NCBI GenBank assembly: GCA_016180425.1
Contig: JACPBF010000011.1
Location: 1-64,000 of the forward strand
Length of the DNA: 64,000 nt
From: Elusimicrobiota bacterium
GTDB taxonomy: Bacteria > Elusimicrobiota > Elusimicrobia > 2-02-FULL-39-32
Direction: 5' to 3'
Shown: in pieces, positions 1 to 7,545 of the stretch
Layout of the letters: every line of letters begins with the position of its first letter
How positions within the stretch are numbered: the stretch's first letter is position 1
Program-made: the position numbers and the translations under genes
Notes under the pieces: model-generated
The model's database searches: none
Seen by the model: the letters and a program-made list of their open reading frames with translations, nothing else
What the model was told of the DNA's origin: nothing

Positions 1-17
1 GGTTTAAGAATGCAGTT

Positions 18-1391
18 ATGGAAGAGCAAGAGTTTTTAAATTTATGTAAGTGTGAATTTGGAGGGACACGGTATCCTATGACTAAAGATATGAACATGGC
101 TGAGTTGGTAAATAAGATTCAAGAATCGGCGCAAAGAATTGGACGGAAATTGTTGGAATCACGTTTGGAAGAGGATCCACGCAGAGAACCTGCAGAACCG
201 GTATGCCGCAAGTGCGGGTGGAAATTGCGGGTCCAAGATTCTGCACAGAGGCGTATGATCCACACCGGTTTAGGGGAGATTGAGTATCATCGAGCTTATG
301 GAGTCTGCGACCGATGTGGCCACAGCGGTGCGCCCTTAGATGAAGCGTTAGGCATCCCAATCTTTGGGCCTAGTGTGGAAGCGCGGCAAAAGATCTGTCA
401 TGCAGCGGTCGTGGGCCGTTCATTTGAAGACGGTCAGGAAATTCTCAAGGTTCATACACAAATTGAACTTAGCGCTAAACATGTCCGTACGATTGCAGAA
501 AAAGAGGGTCGAGATTTAGTCTGTGAACACAACAAGGAAGTGAACCACTATAAAACAGGCCAGATCAAAATCGAAGCAGTACCCTCTGTAGAACTATTGG
601 TGGTGACCGCCGATGGTGGACGGATCCAAATGCGAGAGGCTCAAGATGGGGAACAGTGGAAGGAAGACAAAATTGGAGTTGTCTATGATGCTACCGCTCA
701 GCCTCAGTCCGAAGCAAAACTAGGAGACTATCAAGGCTCCAAAGCTCAGACTAAGACTTATACTGCTACGCTGGAGAGTTGGGAGTCTATGGGATGGATG
801 TTACGCTTGGAGGCTGAACGCCGCGGTTATTGTCAAGCCAAAACCAAAGTCTTTGTGGCTGACGGCGCCAGACCTATCCGGGAACTGAAGAACCTGCAAT
901 TCCCTGAAGCTATCTTTATTCTGGATTGGCCTCATGCAGCACAGCATTTATCCGATTCTGCCAAAGCCTTTTTTGGAGAAGGCAGCCAAGAGGCTGTGCG
1001 ATGGTATGAGATCCATAAGTCTATGCTTTGGGAAGGCAAACTCGATACCATCATTAAAGATTTGCAAAAGCTTTCTAAACGGGCAGGATCCCCCAAAGAT
1101 TCCGATCCGGAAAATTCTCCGCGAAGAATCCTTTACCAAAATGCATTTTCTTACTTTCTCAATAACAAAGACGCCCTCAATTATCCATACTTCCGCAAAC
1201 AAGGATGGCCCATTGGTTCAGGAGTTGCAGAAGGGGCCATTAAACAATTTGCCTTACGTCTTAAGGGAAGTGAAAAATTTTGGAACCTCTCTCACACCGG
1301 TGCTGAAGAAATGCTGGCGCTTTGTGCACTCTATCATTCCCAAGATGCACGTTGGCAAAAATATTGGAAAAGGCGGGCTCAACCACGCTGA
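18..1391 (+). CDS. ISKra4-family transposase
   Basis: Transposase of an insertion sequence, expected to cut and join the ends of its own element. Two CxxC pairs (Cys63/66 and Cys97/100) suggest an N-terminal zinc ribbon. The catalytic half shows the family pattern: an ADGG strand near residue 195, a VADGAR strand followed by ILDWPHAAQHL, and a C-terminal WPIGSGVAEGAIKQ motif supplying the acidic residue of a DDE-type site. The 457-residue length fits a complete family member and no frameshift is seen. Base composition is richer in G+C than the neighbouring genes, as expected for a mobile gene. It faces the end of the ribosomal operon. The left end of the element probably lies outside the window, and I could not identify terminal inverted repeats. 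Confidence 0.85.
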   Translation: MEEQEFLNLCKCEFGGTRYPMTKDMNMAELVNKIQESAQRIGRKLLESRLEEDPRREPAEPVCRKCGWKLRVQDSAQRRMIHTGLGEIEYHRAYGVCDRCGHSGAPLDEALGIPIFGPSVEARQKICHAAVVGRSFEDGQEILKVHTQIELSAKHVRTIAEKEGRDLVCEHNKEVNHYKTGQIKIEAVPSVELLVVTADGGRIQMREAQDGEQWKEDKIGVVYDATAQPQSEAKLGDYQGSKAQTKTYTATLESWESMGWMLRLEAERRGYCQAKTKVFVADGARPIRELKNLQFPEAIFILDWPHAAQHLSDSAKAFFGEGSQEAVRWYEIHKSMLWEGKLDTIIKDLQKLSKRAGSPKDSDPENSPRRILYQNAFSYFLNNKDALNYPYFRKQGWPIGSGVAEGAIKQFALRLKGSEKFWNLSHTGAEEMLALCALYHSQDARWQKYWKRRAQPR

Positions 1392-1731
1392 AATATCCTG
1401 ATTCATTTAATTTCTTCGAAAAAATTCTGTCATCCTTTGTAAATTGACATAACTCTGTTTAGTTCATAAAAACTTTTATGGGAAAAAGCTCAGCCGACTT
1501 AGGCAGGAATGCTCTTAACTCCAGCTAGCCAATACCTAAAAGTAAATTAAAAATGTTTCAAAGATCAAAAAATTAAAAAGTTTTCAAAGTCACGATTCCT
1601 GCTGTATCTCTATCCTCATTTCCCTCGGTTCTATTAAGAAGTTTTTCAGTGTAAACTAAACTAGGATAAAAAATCCAGGTTGAAAGGAAATCTAAAGTTC
1701 TGTTTTAAAATTTTCTACAAAGGGTTTGGGA
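1392..1731. other. 340-bp spacer between transposase and rplA
   Basis: No convincing gene is present. The part nearest the transposase probably holds the right end of the insertion sequence, but its exact border is not visible. The part nearest rplA is AT-rich and, read on the minus strand, contains a long-range pairing (GCAGGAAT near 1600 with ATTCCTGC near 1508) discussed as a possible L10 leader. There is no ORF for ribosomal protein L10 in either direction. Confidence 0.5.
1485..1625 (-). promoter_or_regulatory. possible ribosomal protein L10 (rplJ) leader remnant
   Basis: Downstream of rplA on the minus strand, ACAGCAGGAAT can pair across about 80 bases with ATTCCTGCCTAAG. This arrangement and the CCTGCCTAAG string resemble leaders that precede rplJ-rplL in many bacteria, where L10-L12 binds and represses translation. 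The position right after rplA is the expected one. The gene that should follow is absent because the transposase lies there. The match is by eye only; it could be a chance inverted repeat. Confidence 0.3.
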
Positions 1732-2427
1732 TTATATTGCGGATTCGAACTTTTGAGAAGGTTCTATAGGAACGCCGGGGCCCATGCTAGAAGATAAGGT
1801 GATAGAGCGAATATAAACGCCTTTAGAAGATGCGGGTTTTACTTTTAGCACTGCTTGAATCAGCGCTTTAGCGTTTTCAGAAATTTGTTCTTGGCTAAAA
1901 GAGGCTTTACCAATGCCACAATGAATGATTCCATAATCATCATTTTTAAATTCAATCCTGCCCCCTTTTAGCTCCTTCACAGTGCGGCCAATATCAAAAG
2001 TAACGGTTCCAGATTTAGGGTTCGGCATGAGACCCTTGGGCCCTAAAATTTTTCCAAGTTTGCTTACATCTTTCATGGCATCAGGCGTAGCCACTAACAC
2101 GTCAAAATCCAACCAGCCTTTTTGAATTTTTTCTATTAAATCATTTTCGCCGCAAACATCCGCTCCTGCCTCTTTTGCTTCTTTAATTTTTTCACCCTTA
2201 ACAATCACAGCCACTTTCTTTGTTTTGCCGCTTCCCGCAGGCAAAAGCACAGTGCTTCTTACAGCCTGATCCGACTGTTTTGGATCTATCCCTAAACGAA
2301 TATGGAGCTCCACAGTTTCATTAAATTTCGCGTTTGCGTTTTCTTTAACGATTTTTGCAGCTTCTTCTAAGCTGTATTTTTTATGTTCTTCAAATTTTTT
2401 TTCTAATGCCTCTATCCTTTTACCCAT
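1732..2427 (-). CDS. rplA: 50S ribosomal protein L1
   Basis: L1 binds 23S rRNA at the mobile stalk near the E site and in many bacteria represses its own operon. The 231-residue length is normal. Family hallmarks are visible: an N-terminal YSLEEAAKIVKE helix, a VEL-IRLGIDPKQSDQ strand, ATPDAMKDVSKLGKILGPKGLMPNPKSGT across the second domain (split here for reading: the GPKGLMPNPK loop is the signature), and the C-terminal SSSMGPGVPI. A strong AAGGAAGG ribosome site precedes the ATG. It follows rplK by 14 bases and is the last gene of the tuf-secE-nusG-rplK-rplA cluster; rplJ, normally next, is not present. Confidence 0.97.
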   Translation of the reverse strand: MGKRIEALEKKFEEHKKYSLEEAAKIVKENANAKFNETVELHIRLGIDPKQSDQAVRSTVLLPAGSGKTKKVAVIVKGEKIKEAKEAGADVCGENDLIEKIQKGWLDFDVLVATPDAMKDVSKLGKILGPKGLMPNPKSGTVTFDIGRTVKELKGGRIEFKNDDYGIIHCGIGKASFSQEQISENAKALIQAVLKVKPASSKGVYIRSITLSSSMGPGVPIEPSQKFESAI

Positions 2428-2441
2428 TGTAAAACCTTCCT

Positions 2442-2870
2442 TTATTCTTTAACTTCAATTCCCATGCTGCGCGCTGTGCCTTCTACCATGAGGGAAGCTG
2501 CCTGAATGTCTTTAGTATTTAAATCCGGCAATTTTCTTAAAGCGATCTCTTCTACCTGTTTTCTGGAGACTTTCCCAACTTTTGTGCGGTTAGGCACAGG
2601 GGATGCTTTTGCCAATCCAGCTGCTTTTTTTAAAAGCGAAGAGATTGGAGGCATCTTCGTGATAAAAGTAAAGGAACGGTCTTCATAGACTGTAATCACT
2701 GCGGGGATAATCATGCCTTGTTCCATGGTCTTGGTGCGTTCATTGAACTGCTTACAAAAATCCATAATGTTTACGCCATGCTGCCCTAAGGCTGGTCCTA
2801 CCGGCGGAGCTGGATTAGCGGATCCCGCTGGGATTTGTAATTTAATTTGGGTTTTTATTTTTTTTGCCAT
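2442..2870 (-). CDS. rplK: 50S ribosomal protein L11
   Basis: L11 sits at the base of the L7/L12 stalk in the GTPase-associated centre of the large subunit. The 142 residues match the usual length. The N-terminal [20 protein letters not shown] and following [15 protein letters not shown] are the family signature, and the C-terminal rRNA-binding domain ends with the usual [10 protein letters not shown]. It lies 15 bases after nusG and 14 before rplA, as in most bacteria, so cotranscription is expected. Confidence 0.97.
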   Translation of the reverse strand: MAKKIKTQIKLQIPAGSANPAPPVGPALGQHGVNIMDFCKQFNERTKTMEQGMIIPAVITVYEDRSFTFITKMPPISSLLKKAAGLAKASPVPNRTKVGKVSRKQVEEIALRKLPDLNTKDIQAASLMVEGTARSMGIEVKE

Positions 2871-2885
2871 ACTTGATAAACCTCT

Positions 2886-3437
2886 CTATAACTTTTCCAC
2901 TTGCAAAAAATCAAGTTCTACAGGCGTTCCCCGTCCAAAAATAGAAACCGTCACTTTAATTTTTGCGCGCTCTTCGTTTACTTCTTCTACGGTGCCAATA
3001 AAATGTTTAAATGGCCCCTCATTGATCCGCACAGTTTCTCCTTGCTGAAATTGAATGGCTGCTTTAGGCTTAGAATCAGTGGGGGTGGTTGCCAATTCAA
3101 TTAAATTTTTTGCTTCAATTTCAGGCAAGGCTGTTGGTTTTAAACCGCCTAAAAAACCAGTAACCCCTTGAGTATTTTTCACCATCCAATAGGTCTCATT
3201 ATCTATCAGCATGTCCACTAAGATATACCCGGGAAAAAATTTTCTTTTTTTAATCTTTCTTTTATTCTTTTTAATTTCTACAACATCTTCCGTAGGAATT
3301 AAAACTTGAAAAATTTTATTGGAAAAATTTTTTAATAAAACCGCTTTTTCCAAAGAAGCTTTTACTTTATCTTCATACCCTGAATAAGTATGAATCACGT
3401 ACCAGGCTCTAGGTTGAATTTCTGTTATTTCTGACAT
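2886..3437 (-). CDS. nusG: transcription termination/antitermination protein NusG
   Basis: NusG binds RNA polymerase and links it to Rho and to the ribosome. The 183-residue protein has an N-terminal NGN domain ([17 protein letters not shown] at about residues 9-25, then [11 protein letters not shown]) and a C-terminal KOW domain starting at [15 protein letters not shown]. No insert between the two domains is seen. Its ATG overlaps the secE stop by one base (TAATG), indicating translational coupling. The order secE-nusG-rplK-rplA is the classical one. Confidence 0.97.
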   Translation of the reverse strand: MSEITEIQPRAWYVIHTYSGYEDKVKASLEKAVLLKNFSNKIFQVLIPTEDVVEIKKNKRKIKKRKFFPGYILVDMLIDNETYWMVKNTQGVTGFLGGLKPTALPEIEAKNLIELATTPTDSKPKAAIQFQQGETVRINEGPFKHFIGTVEEVNEERAKIKVTVSIFGRGTPVELDFLQVEKL

Positions 3438-3616
3438 TAAAGTATCCAGCTGATAAATCTTGTAAAAACAAAATCTACTAAAGAAATATAAACCGCTATA
3501 ATCGCCACCAAAACAATAATGACAAGGGTTGAACCCATCACTTCCTTGCGGGAAAGCCAGGTCACTTTTTTTAATTCCTCATAAGATTCTTTAAAAAATA
3601 ACCTAATTTTTTCCAT
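3437..3616 (-). CDS. secE: preprotein translocase subunit SecE
   Basis: This 59-residue gene is the small subunit that clamps the SecY channel in the inner membrane. It begins MEKIRLFFKESYEELKKV, followed by TWLSRKEV, the conserved amphipathic helix and PxR/K-type turn of SecE, then one strongly hydrophobic helix (STLVIIVLVAIIAVYISLV) and a short tail ending FISWIL. Length and single membrane segment match the short SecE of most bacteria. Both borders are one-base overlaps: its ATG shares a base with the stop of the upstream membrane gene and its stop shares a base with the nusG ATG. Confidence 0.93.
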   Translation of the reverse strand: MEKIRLFFKESYEELKKVTWLSRKEVMGSTLVIIVLVAIIAVYISLVDFVFTRFISWIL

Positions 3617-4131
3617 TATTCCTCTTCAATCTCCTTATTTTTCTCCATCATCACGCCAAGAACCAAAAGCCCAAAAGAACTGATTACCGCAAGGATAAGT
3701 CCGCCTCCAATAAAATCAAATCCATTAAAGGAAGTGTCCACTCCCATCCTCATAATTAATTTTGTAATGATTTTAGTCCATTGTTCCCCTACAATTTGCT
3801 GTAACTTCTGAATAAATGCGTCTCCCAAAATATCTGTCACTAAAGTCACAATTTCATTTAGCTTTGATCCATAAGTGGCGATTCTGCGGAAATAAAGCAC
3901 TTCTGCCAGCAAAGAAATAAGGGAAAAAACAATAAAAATTTGACCGCGCACTTTTCCAGAAAGATGCTGAAAAATAGAGACTGCTATTCCAAATAAACCC
4001 ACCAAAAGTATAAGCACTCCATAAATGCTCTCGATCCCTTTAAGCGAATAAAACCAAACCGTTATCCACGGAATAAACGCGGAAACCGCTAACACCATGG
4101 AGACAACTCCAGCAATATAATTCAATAACAT
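3616..4131 (-). CDS. small membrane protein of unknown function between tRNA-Trp and secE
   Basis: I do not recognise this 171-residue protein. It has four probable membrane helices: residues about 4-24, 38-56, 66-82 and 140-160, with a polar, partly amphipathic stretch (about 85-130) between the third and fourth. It ends in the charged tail EKNKEIEEE. Its stop codon overlaps the secE start (TAATG), so it is translated with secE, which is an unusual insertion into the conserved tRNA-Trp-secE interval. The link to protein export is only positional. It could be lineage-specific. Confidence 0.75.
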   Translation of the reverse strand: MLLNYIAGVVSMVLAVSAFIPWITVWFYSLKGIESIYGVLILLVGLFGIAVSIFQHLSGKVRGQIFIVFSLISLLAEVLYFRRIATYGSKLNEIVTLVTDILGDAFIQKLQQIVGEQWTKIITKLIMRMGVDTSFNGFDFIGGGLILAVISSFGLLVLGVMMEKNKEIEEE

Positions 4132-4217
4132 AATTTACCTTTAAATCTATTTTTAATAAAAAATCTTATCCTGACCCATTTAACCTAGCTGGGCAATCAA
4201 TGGAGTGTTAAAAGTCG

Positions 4218-4288
4218 CGGGGGAAGAGGGACTTGAACCCCCAGTCCTGGTTTTGGAGACCAGTGGTTTGCCATTAACCGATTCCCCC
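4218..4288 (-). tRNA. tRNA-Trp (anticodon CCA)
   Basis: Read on the minus strand the acceptor stem is GGGGGAA/TTCCCCC with a G discriminator, typical of bacterial tRNA-Trp. The D arm is GGTT/AACC, the anticodon arm CTGGT-CTCCAAA-ACCAG places CCA in the loop, and the T arm is GGGGG-TTCAAGT-CCCTC with one G-U pair. The 3' CCA is not encoded. Its location between tuf/rpmG and secE is a conserved bacterial arrangement. Confidence 0.96.
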
Positions 4289-4308
4289 TAAAAAATTTCT
4301 GGAATTGA

Positions 4309-4470
4309 TTAACTTTTTGCCTCTTTATGAAGAGTGTGCTTTTTGCACTTAGGGCAGAATTTCTTTACTTCCACCTTAACTTTATCCGCTCTTTTTTTGC
4401 CTGCTTGATAATGATAATTTTTATCTTTACAACTAGAGCAGACTAAAGTTTGAATATTGCGTTCAGCCAT
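4309..4470 (-). CDS. rpmG: 50S ribosomal protein L33
   Basis: This 53-residue protein starts MAERNIQTLVCSSCKDKNYH and ends KFCPKCKKHTLHKEAKS. Two CxxC pairs (Cys11/14 and Cys39/42) mark the zinc-binding form of L33, a component of the large subunit near the E site. It lies 12 bases after tuf and just before tRNA-Trp, the common order tuf-rpmG-trnW-secE. Confidence 0.95.
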   Translation of the reverse strand: MAERNIQTLVCSSCKDKNYHYQAGKKRADKVKVEVKKFCPKCKKHTLHKEAKS

Positions 4471-4482
4471 CTGTTTGTAAAC

Positions 4483-5688
4483 TTATTCCAAAATTTCCGT
4501 TACAACGCCTGCACCCACAGTGTGTCCGCCTTCACGAATCGCAAACCTTAACTGCTTCTCCATCGCCACTGGCGTTATTAACTCTACATCCATCTCCACA
4601 TTGTCTCCAGGCATCACCATCTCTACCCCAGGCTTTAATGTCACTGATCCTGTCACATCCGTTGTCCTAAAATAAAATTGAGGCCTGTATCCCTTAAAAA
4701 ATGGCGTATGCCTCCCACCCTCTTCCTTACTCAATATATATACCTGCCCCTTAAACTTCTTATGCGGCATTATGCTCCCAGGACTCGCTATCACCTGTCC
4801 CCTCTCTATCTGGTTCTTCTCTATCCCCCTTAACAACGCTCCAATATTGTCCCCGGCTATCGCCTCATCCAATAACTTCCTAAACATCTCTATCCCGGTA
4901 ATCACTGTCTTCTGCGTTGCCTTGATCCCTACCAACTCCACATTGTCCCCTACCTTTACCTTCCCTCTCTCCACCCTCCCGGTTGCCACTGTCCCTCGCC
5001 CTGTAATTGAAAATACATCCTCTACTGACATCAAAAACGCTTTGTCCACATCCCTCTGCGGTAAAGGGATTGTCTCATCTACCTTTGCCACTAACTCCAG
5101 TATAGGTCCACAGCTGGCGCATTCCTTCTTGGCGCATCCGCAACTAATCGCCTTTAATGCGCTCCCCCTTATAATCGGCACCTTATCCCCGGCAAACTCA
5201 TACTTGGTCAATAGCTCCCTTACCTCTAACTCCACTAAATCCAATAACTCCGCATCTTCTACCACATCGCACTTGTTTAAAAATACCACTAAATTCGGCA
5301 CATTCACCTGCCTTGCTAATAACACATGCTCCCTGGTCTGAGGCATAGGCCCATCTGCCGCGCTCACCACCAAGATCGCTCCATCCATCTGCGCTGCTCC
5401 AGTAATCATGTTCTTAATATAATCCGCATGACCTGGACAATCCACATGCGCATAGTGCCTCTTATCTGTCTCGTACTCTACATGCGATACCGCTACTGTC
5501 AATATCTTGGACGCGTCTCTCACCACTCCGCCCTTGGCTATCTCCGCGTACGACATCTCTTTGGCTTTCCCTAACTTACTTAGTACCTTCAATATCGCCC
5601 CTGTTAATGTCGTCTTCCCATGGTCCACATGCCCTATGGTCCCTACGTTCACATGCGGCTTTGTACGCTCAAATTTAGGCTTGCTCAT
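4483..5688 (-). CDS. tuf: elongation factor Tu
   Basis: EF-Tu carries aminoacyl-tRNA to the ribosome using GTP. G1 is GHVDHGKTT (residues about 18-26), G3 DCPGH, G4 NKCD and G5 near GSALK. Domains II and III are complete, giving 401 residues. Two things differ from the textbook form. The switch I string before SHVEYET reads KILTVAVS where most EF-Tu have RGITINTA, although the Mg-coordinating Thr is kept. A Cys-rich insert, [12 protein letters not shown], follows GSALKAIS in the G domain. Both look like a PVC-type EF-Tu rather than damage, because all GTPase motifs are intact. A strong AAGGAGG site precedes ATG, and a promoter lies at 5769-5798. Confidence 0.97.
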   Translation of the reverse strand: MSKPKFERTKPHVNVGTIGHVDHGKTTLTGAILKVLSKLGKAKEMSYAEIAKGGVVRDASKILTVAVSHVEYETDKRHYAHVDCPGHADYIKNMITGAAQMDGAILVVSAADGPMPQTREHVLLARQVNVPNLVVFLNKCDVVEDAELLDLVELEVRELLTKYEFAGDKVPIIRGSALKAISCGCAKKECASCGPILELVAKVDETIPLPQRDVDKAFLMSVEDVFSITGRGTVATGRVERGKVKVGDNVELVGIKATQKTVITGIEMFRKLLDEAIAGDNIGALLRGIEKNQIERGQVIASPGSIMPHKKFKGQVYILSKEEGGRHTPFFKGYRPQFYFRTTDVTGSVTLKPGVEMVMPGDNVEMDVELITPVAMEKQLRFAIREGGHTVGAGVVTEILE

Positions 5689-5768
5689 ATCGTGAAATCC
5701 TCCTTACTCTTTTATTTTAAACTCTTTTTCCTAAAATGAAAAATTATTATAATTACAAATGGAGACAA

Positions 5769-5798
5769 ATTATAGCAAATAAAATCCTTCTTTTACAA
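5769..5798 (-). promoter_or_regulatory. tuf operon promoter
   Basis: On the minus strand TTGTAA is followed after 18 bases by TATAAT. The start of transcription would leave a leader of about 75 bases before the tuf ATG, which has a strong AAGGAGG site. It is back to back with the iron-sulfur operon promoter on the other strand. Confidence 0.6.
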
Positions 5799-5824
5799 AA
5801 AAATTATCTGCGCAATTCGAATAC

Positions 5825-5853
5825 TTGACAAAAAAGTCAACTATAGGTATACT
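5825..5853 (+). promoter_or_regulatory. sigma-70-type promoter of the iron-sulfur operon
   Basis: TTGACA at 5825-5830 and TATACT at 5848-5853 are separated by 17 bases. Transcription would start near 5860, giving a leader of about 37 bases before the IscU-like gene. No clear IscR-type operator was recognised. Confidence 0.75.
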
Positions 5854-5896
5854 TATTTTAAGAATTGTCGAATAAAAATAATTCCAAACAAAATCA

Positions 5897-6376
5897 ATGA
5901 ACCCCTATAACCCAAAAATTGTAGATCATTTTATAAATCCTAGAAATGTGGGTGAAATTCCTAATGCGGATGGAGTGGGTACAGTAGGTCATCCTTCCTG
6001 CGGAGATATTGTCCGCTTTTATATTAAAATAGAATCACTGAATGGTCAAGAGGTTATTTCCCAGGCCACATTTAAAACATTCGGCTGCACCACAGCCATT
6101 GCCACCAGCTCTATAGCCACAGAATTAATTAAAGGTAAACCTGTGAAAGAGGCTTTGCTCCTTAAAAATGAAGATGTTGCCAAAGCCTTAGGAGGACTGC
6201 CTGCCATTAAAATGCATTGTTCTGTGCTGGCAGAGGATGCTTTTAGAGCTGCGATCGCTGACTATTATAAAAAATCAGGAAAAGAACAATTATTAGAAGA
6301 GGTCAGAGAACAAAGCCAGATCCATGAAGAAAAAGAACTGCTTTCAAGAAATAGCGGTAAAGGGGGGAAAAAATAA
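5897..6376 (+). CDS. IscU/NifU-like iron-sulfur cluster scaffold
   Basis: Assembles [2Fe-2S] clusters for transfer to apoproteins. The protein opens NPKIVDHFINPRNVGEIPNADG as in IscU, and the three cluster ligands are conserved: HPSCGD (about Cys34), FGCTTAIATSS (about Cys66) and MHCSVLAEDAF (about Cys109). The motif contexts differ slightly from proteobacterial IscU (PSCGD for PVCGD, FGCTT for FGCGS). A charged tail of about 25 residues after DYYKKSGKEQ lacks the NifU C-terminal domain. The next gene starts immediately after the stop. No IscS-type cysteine desulfurase lies in this operon, so sulfur must come from an enzyme encoded elsewhere. Confidence 0.9.
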   Translation: MNPYNPKIVDHFINPRNVGEIPNADGVGTVGHPSCGDIVRFYIKIESLNGQEVISQATFKTFGCTTAIATSSIATELIKGKPVKEALLLKNEDVAKALGGLPAIKMHCSVLAEDAFRAAIADYYKKSGKEQLLEEVREQSQIHEEKELLSRNSGKGGKK

Positions 6377-6733
6377 ATGAACTTAAAACAAGAAGATCAA
6401 AAAGAAACGATTATTACGCTCACTCCAAACACAGTGGCTAAAGTTAAAGAGATCGCGTCTCAAGACCCGCAAAGTGAGGGAAAAAGTTTCCGAATCTTTT
6501 TAGAAGCAGGCGGATGTTCCGGATATCAATATGGTTTCACTTTTGACACAAAAAAAGAAGGGGATCAGGAACTTTCTTTTGAGGGATTGAATGTCCTGCT
6601 AGATCCGCAAAGCGCTTTAGCATTAAAAGGAAGCGTTATTGACTATAAAGAGGACTTTGGCGGAGAAGGTTTTTCCATCCAAAATCCAAACGTAAAAAAA
6701 TCCTGCGGGTGCGGCCATTCTGTAGAGATCTAA
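6377..6733 (+). CDS. A-type iron-sulfur carrier (IscA/ErpA/HesB family), copy 1
   Basis: Carrier that receives clusters from the scaffold and passes them to target enzymes. The three conserved cysteines are present in EAGGCSGYQYGF and the C-terminal SCGCGHSVEI. An N-terminal extension of about 15 residues (LKQEDQKETIIT) precedes the usual LTPNTVAKVKEI start. The ATG directly abuts the scaffold gene's stop, and the second carrier gene follows after 13 bases, so the three form one operon. Confidence 0.9.
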   Translation: MNLKQEDQKETIITLTPNTVAKVKEIASQDPQSEGKSFRIFLEAGGCSGYQYGFTFDTKKEGDQELSFEGLNVLLDPQSALALKGSVIDYKEDFGGEGFSIQNPNVKKSCGCGHSVEI

Positions 6734-6746
6734 ATTAAACAATCTC

Positions 6747-7073
6747 ATGCTTCTTGCAATTACTGAAAATGCCGCTAAAAAAGTAAAACAGATCGCTGCA
6801 AAATCCGGCAAAGAGAGCGCGGCTTTAAGAATTCAGGTTGTGGGAGGGGGCTGTTCTGGTTTAAGTTATCAATTTGGCTTTGCAGACGCGATTACTCCAA
6901 CTGATAAAACCTTTGAAGAACATGGGGTCAAAGTCGTGGTGGACCCGCGCACCCTGCTTTATATTGCTGGTTCAGAACTAGACTATGAACAAAGTTTAGC
7001 TAAGTCCGGCTTTAAAGTAAAAAATCCTAATGCCACAGTCTCTTGCTCTTGCGGCGAATCCTTTAGTGTTTAA
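6747..7073 (+). CDS. A-type iron-sulfur carrier (IscA/ErpA/HesB family), copy 2
   Basis: A second 108-residue member of the same family: ITENAAKKVKQIA at the start, GGGCSGLSYQFGF in the middle and SCSCGESFSV at the end supply the three cysteine ligands. It has no N-terminal extension and differs enough from its upstream neighbour to suggest an old duplication with separate client proteins, like the IscA/ErpA pairs known in other bacteria. Which copy corresponds to ErpA cannot be decided from sequence alone. Confidence 0.9.
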   Translation: MLLAITENAAKKVKQIAAKSGKESAALRIQVVGGGCSGLSYQFGFADAITPTDKTFEEHGVKVVVDPRTLLYIAGSELDYEQSLAKSGFKVKNPNATVSCSCGESFSV

Positions 7074-7153
7074 CCCGGATTTAAGCCATCTAATAGTAAC
7101 GCCCTAAAAATAAAGTTACAAAATTAAATGAATTAACTTAACACTAAAATAAT

Positions 7154-7408
7154 ATGGAAATTAAAGAAAAAACAGTTATTGATCTAAACGATCTTTTCCC
7201 GCCTAAAGCCTCTCTTCAGGTTGTGCAAGAAAAACTAAAAAATTGGAATGTAGCGGCCTATAAAAATAAAAAAGTTCAAATCAGAGGATGCTCCCCAACC
7301 TGGGCGCATCTTTTAGTAGCAGGCAAACTGTTTGGAGTCGTAGAGGCGATTGATTTTATTTTAGATGATTCTAAAGGTGGCATTGTAATTCCAATTATTC
7401 CTTCCTAA
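7154..7408 (+). CDS. Csx3-like small protein
   Basis: The 84-residue protein resembles the core of Csx3, a family best known as a ring nuclease or RNA-binding accessory of type III CRISPR systems. The shared stretch is VQIRGCSPTWAHLLVAGKLF followed about 15 residues later by DDSKGGIVI, which parallels the VxISGxGPxWLxxxLAHK and DPRLGxxVV of Csx3. No CRISPR array or cas gene is in this window. It follows the second A-type carrier by 80 bases and has no clear ribosome site before its ATG. A housekeeping role for this branch of the fold is possible; the assignment is by eye. Confidence 0.5.
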   Translation: MEIKEKTVIDLNDLFPPKASLQVVQEKLKNWNVAAYKNKKVQIRGCSPTWAHLLVAGKLFGVVEAIDFILDDSKGGIVIPIIPS

Positions 7409-7426
7409 AAAATCGAACAGAAACTA

Positions 7427-7478
7427 ATTAAACCCGAATATTGGCTATGTGAATGTCAAGCCAATATTCGGGTTTAAT
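7427..7478. repeat. perfect 20-bp inverted repeat between convergent genes
   Basis: ATTAAACCCGAATATTGGCT at 7427-7446 is repeated exactly in inverted orientation at 7459-7478 with a 12-base loop. It separates the Csx3-like gene from the convergent priA gene and could act as a two-way transcription barrier, although no long T run follows. The arm shares the ATTAAACCCGAATATTG core with repeats at 10911 and 57301. Confidence 0.8.
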
Positions 7479-7545
7479 ATCCTCTGTAAAAATTTAAATC
7501 TGGATAATTACCGTATTTAGAGCCACTTATAGTTCTTTGGATGGA

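Noticed and set aside
4772-5341. A 189-codon open frame on the plus strand opposite tuf.
   Set aside because: It is a shadow of the strongly biased codons of tuf: its translation is rich in Ser, Thr, Pro and Leu, has no recognisable domain and no ribosome site.
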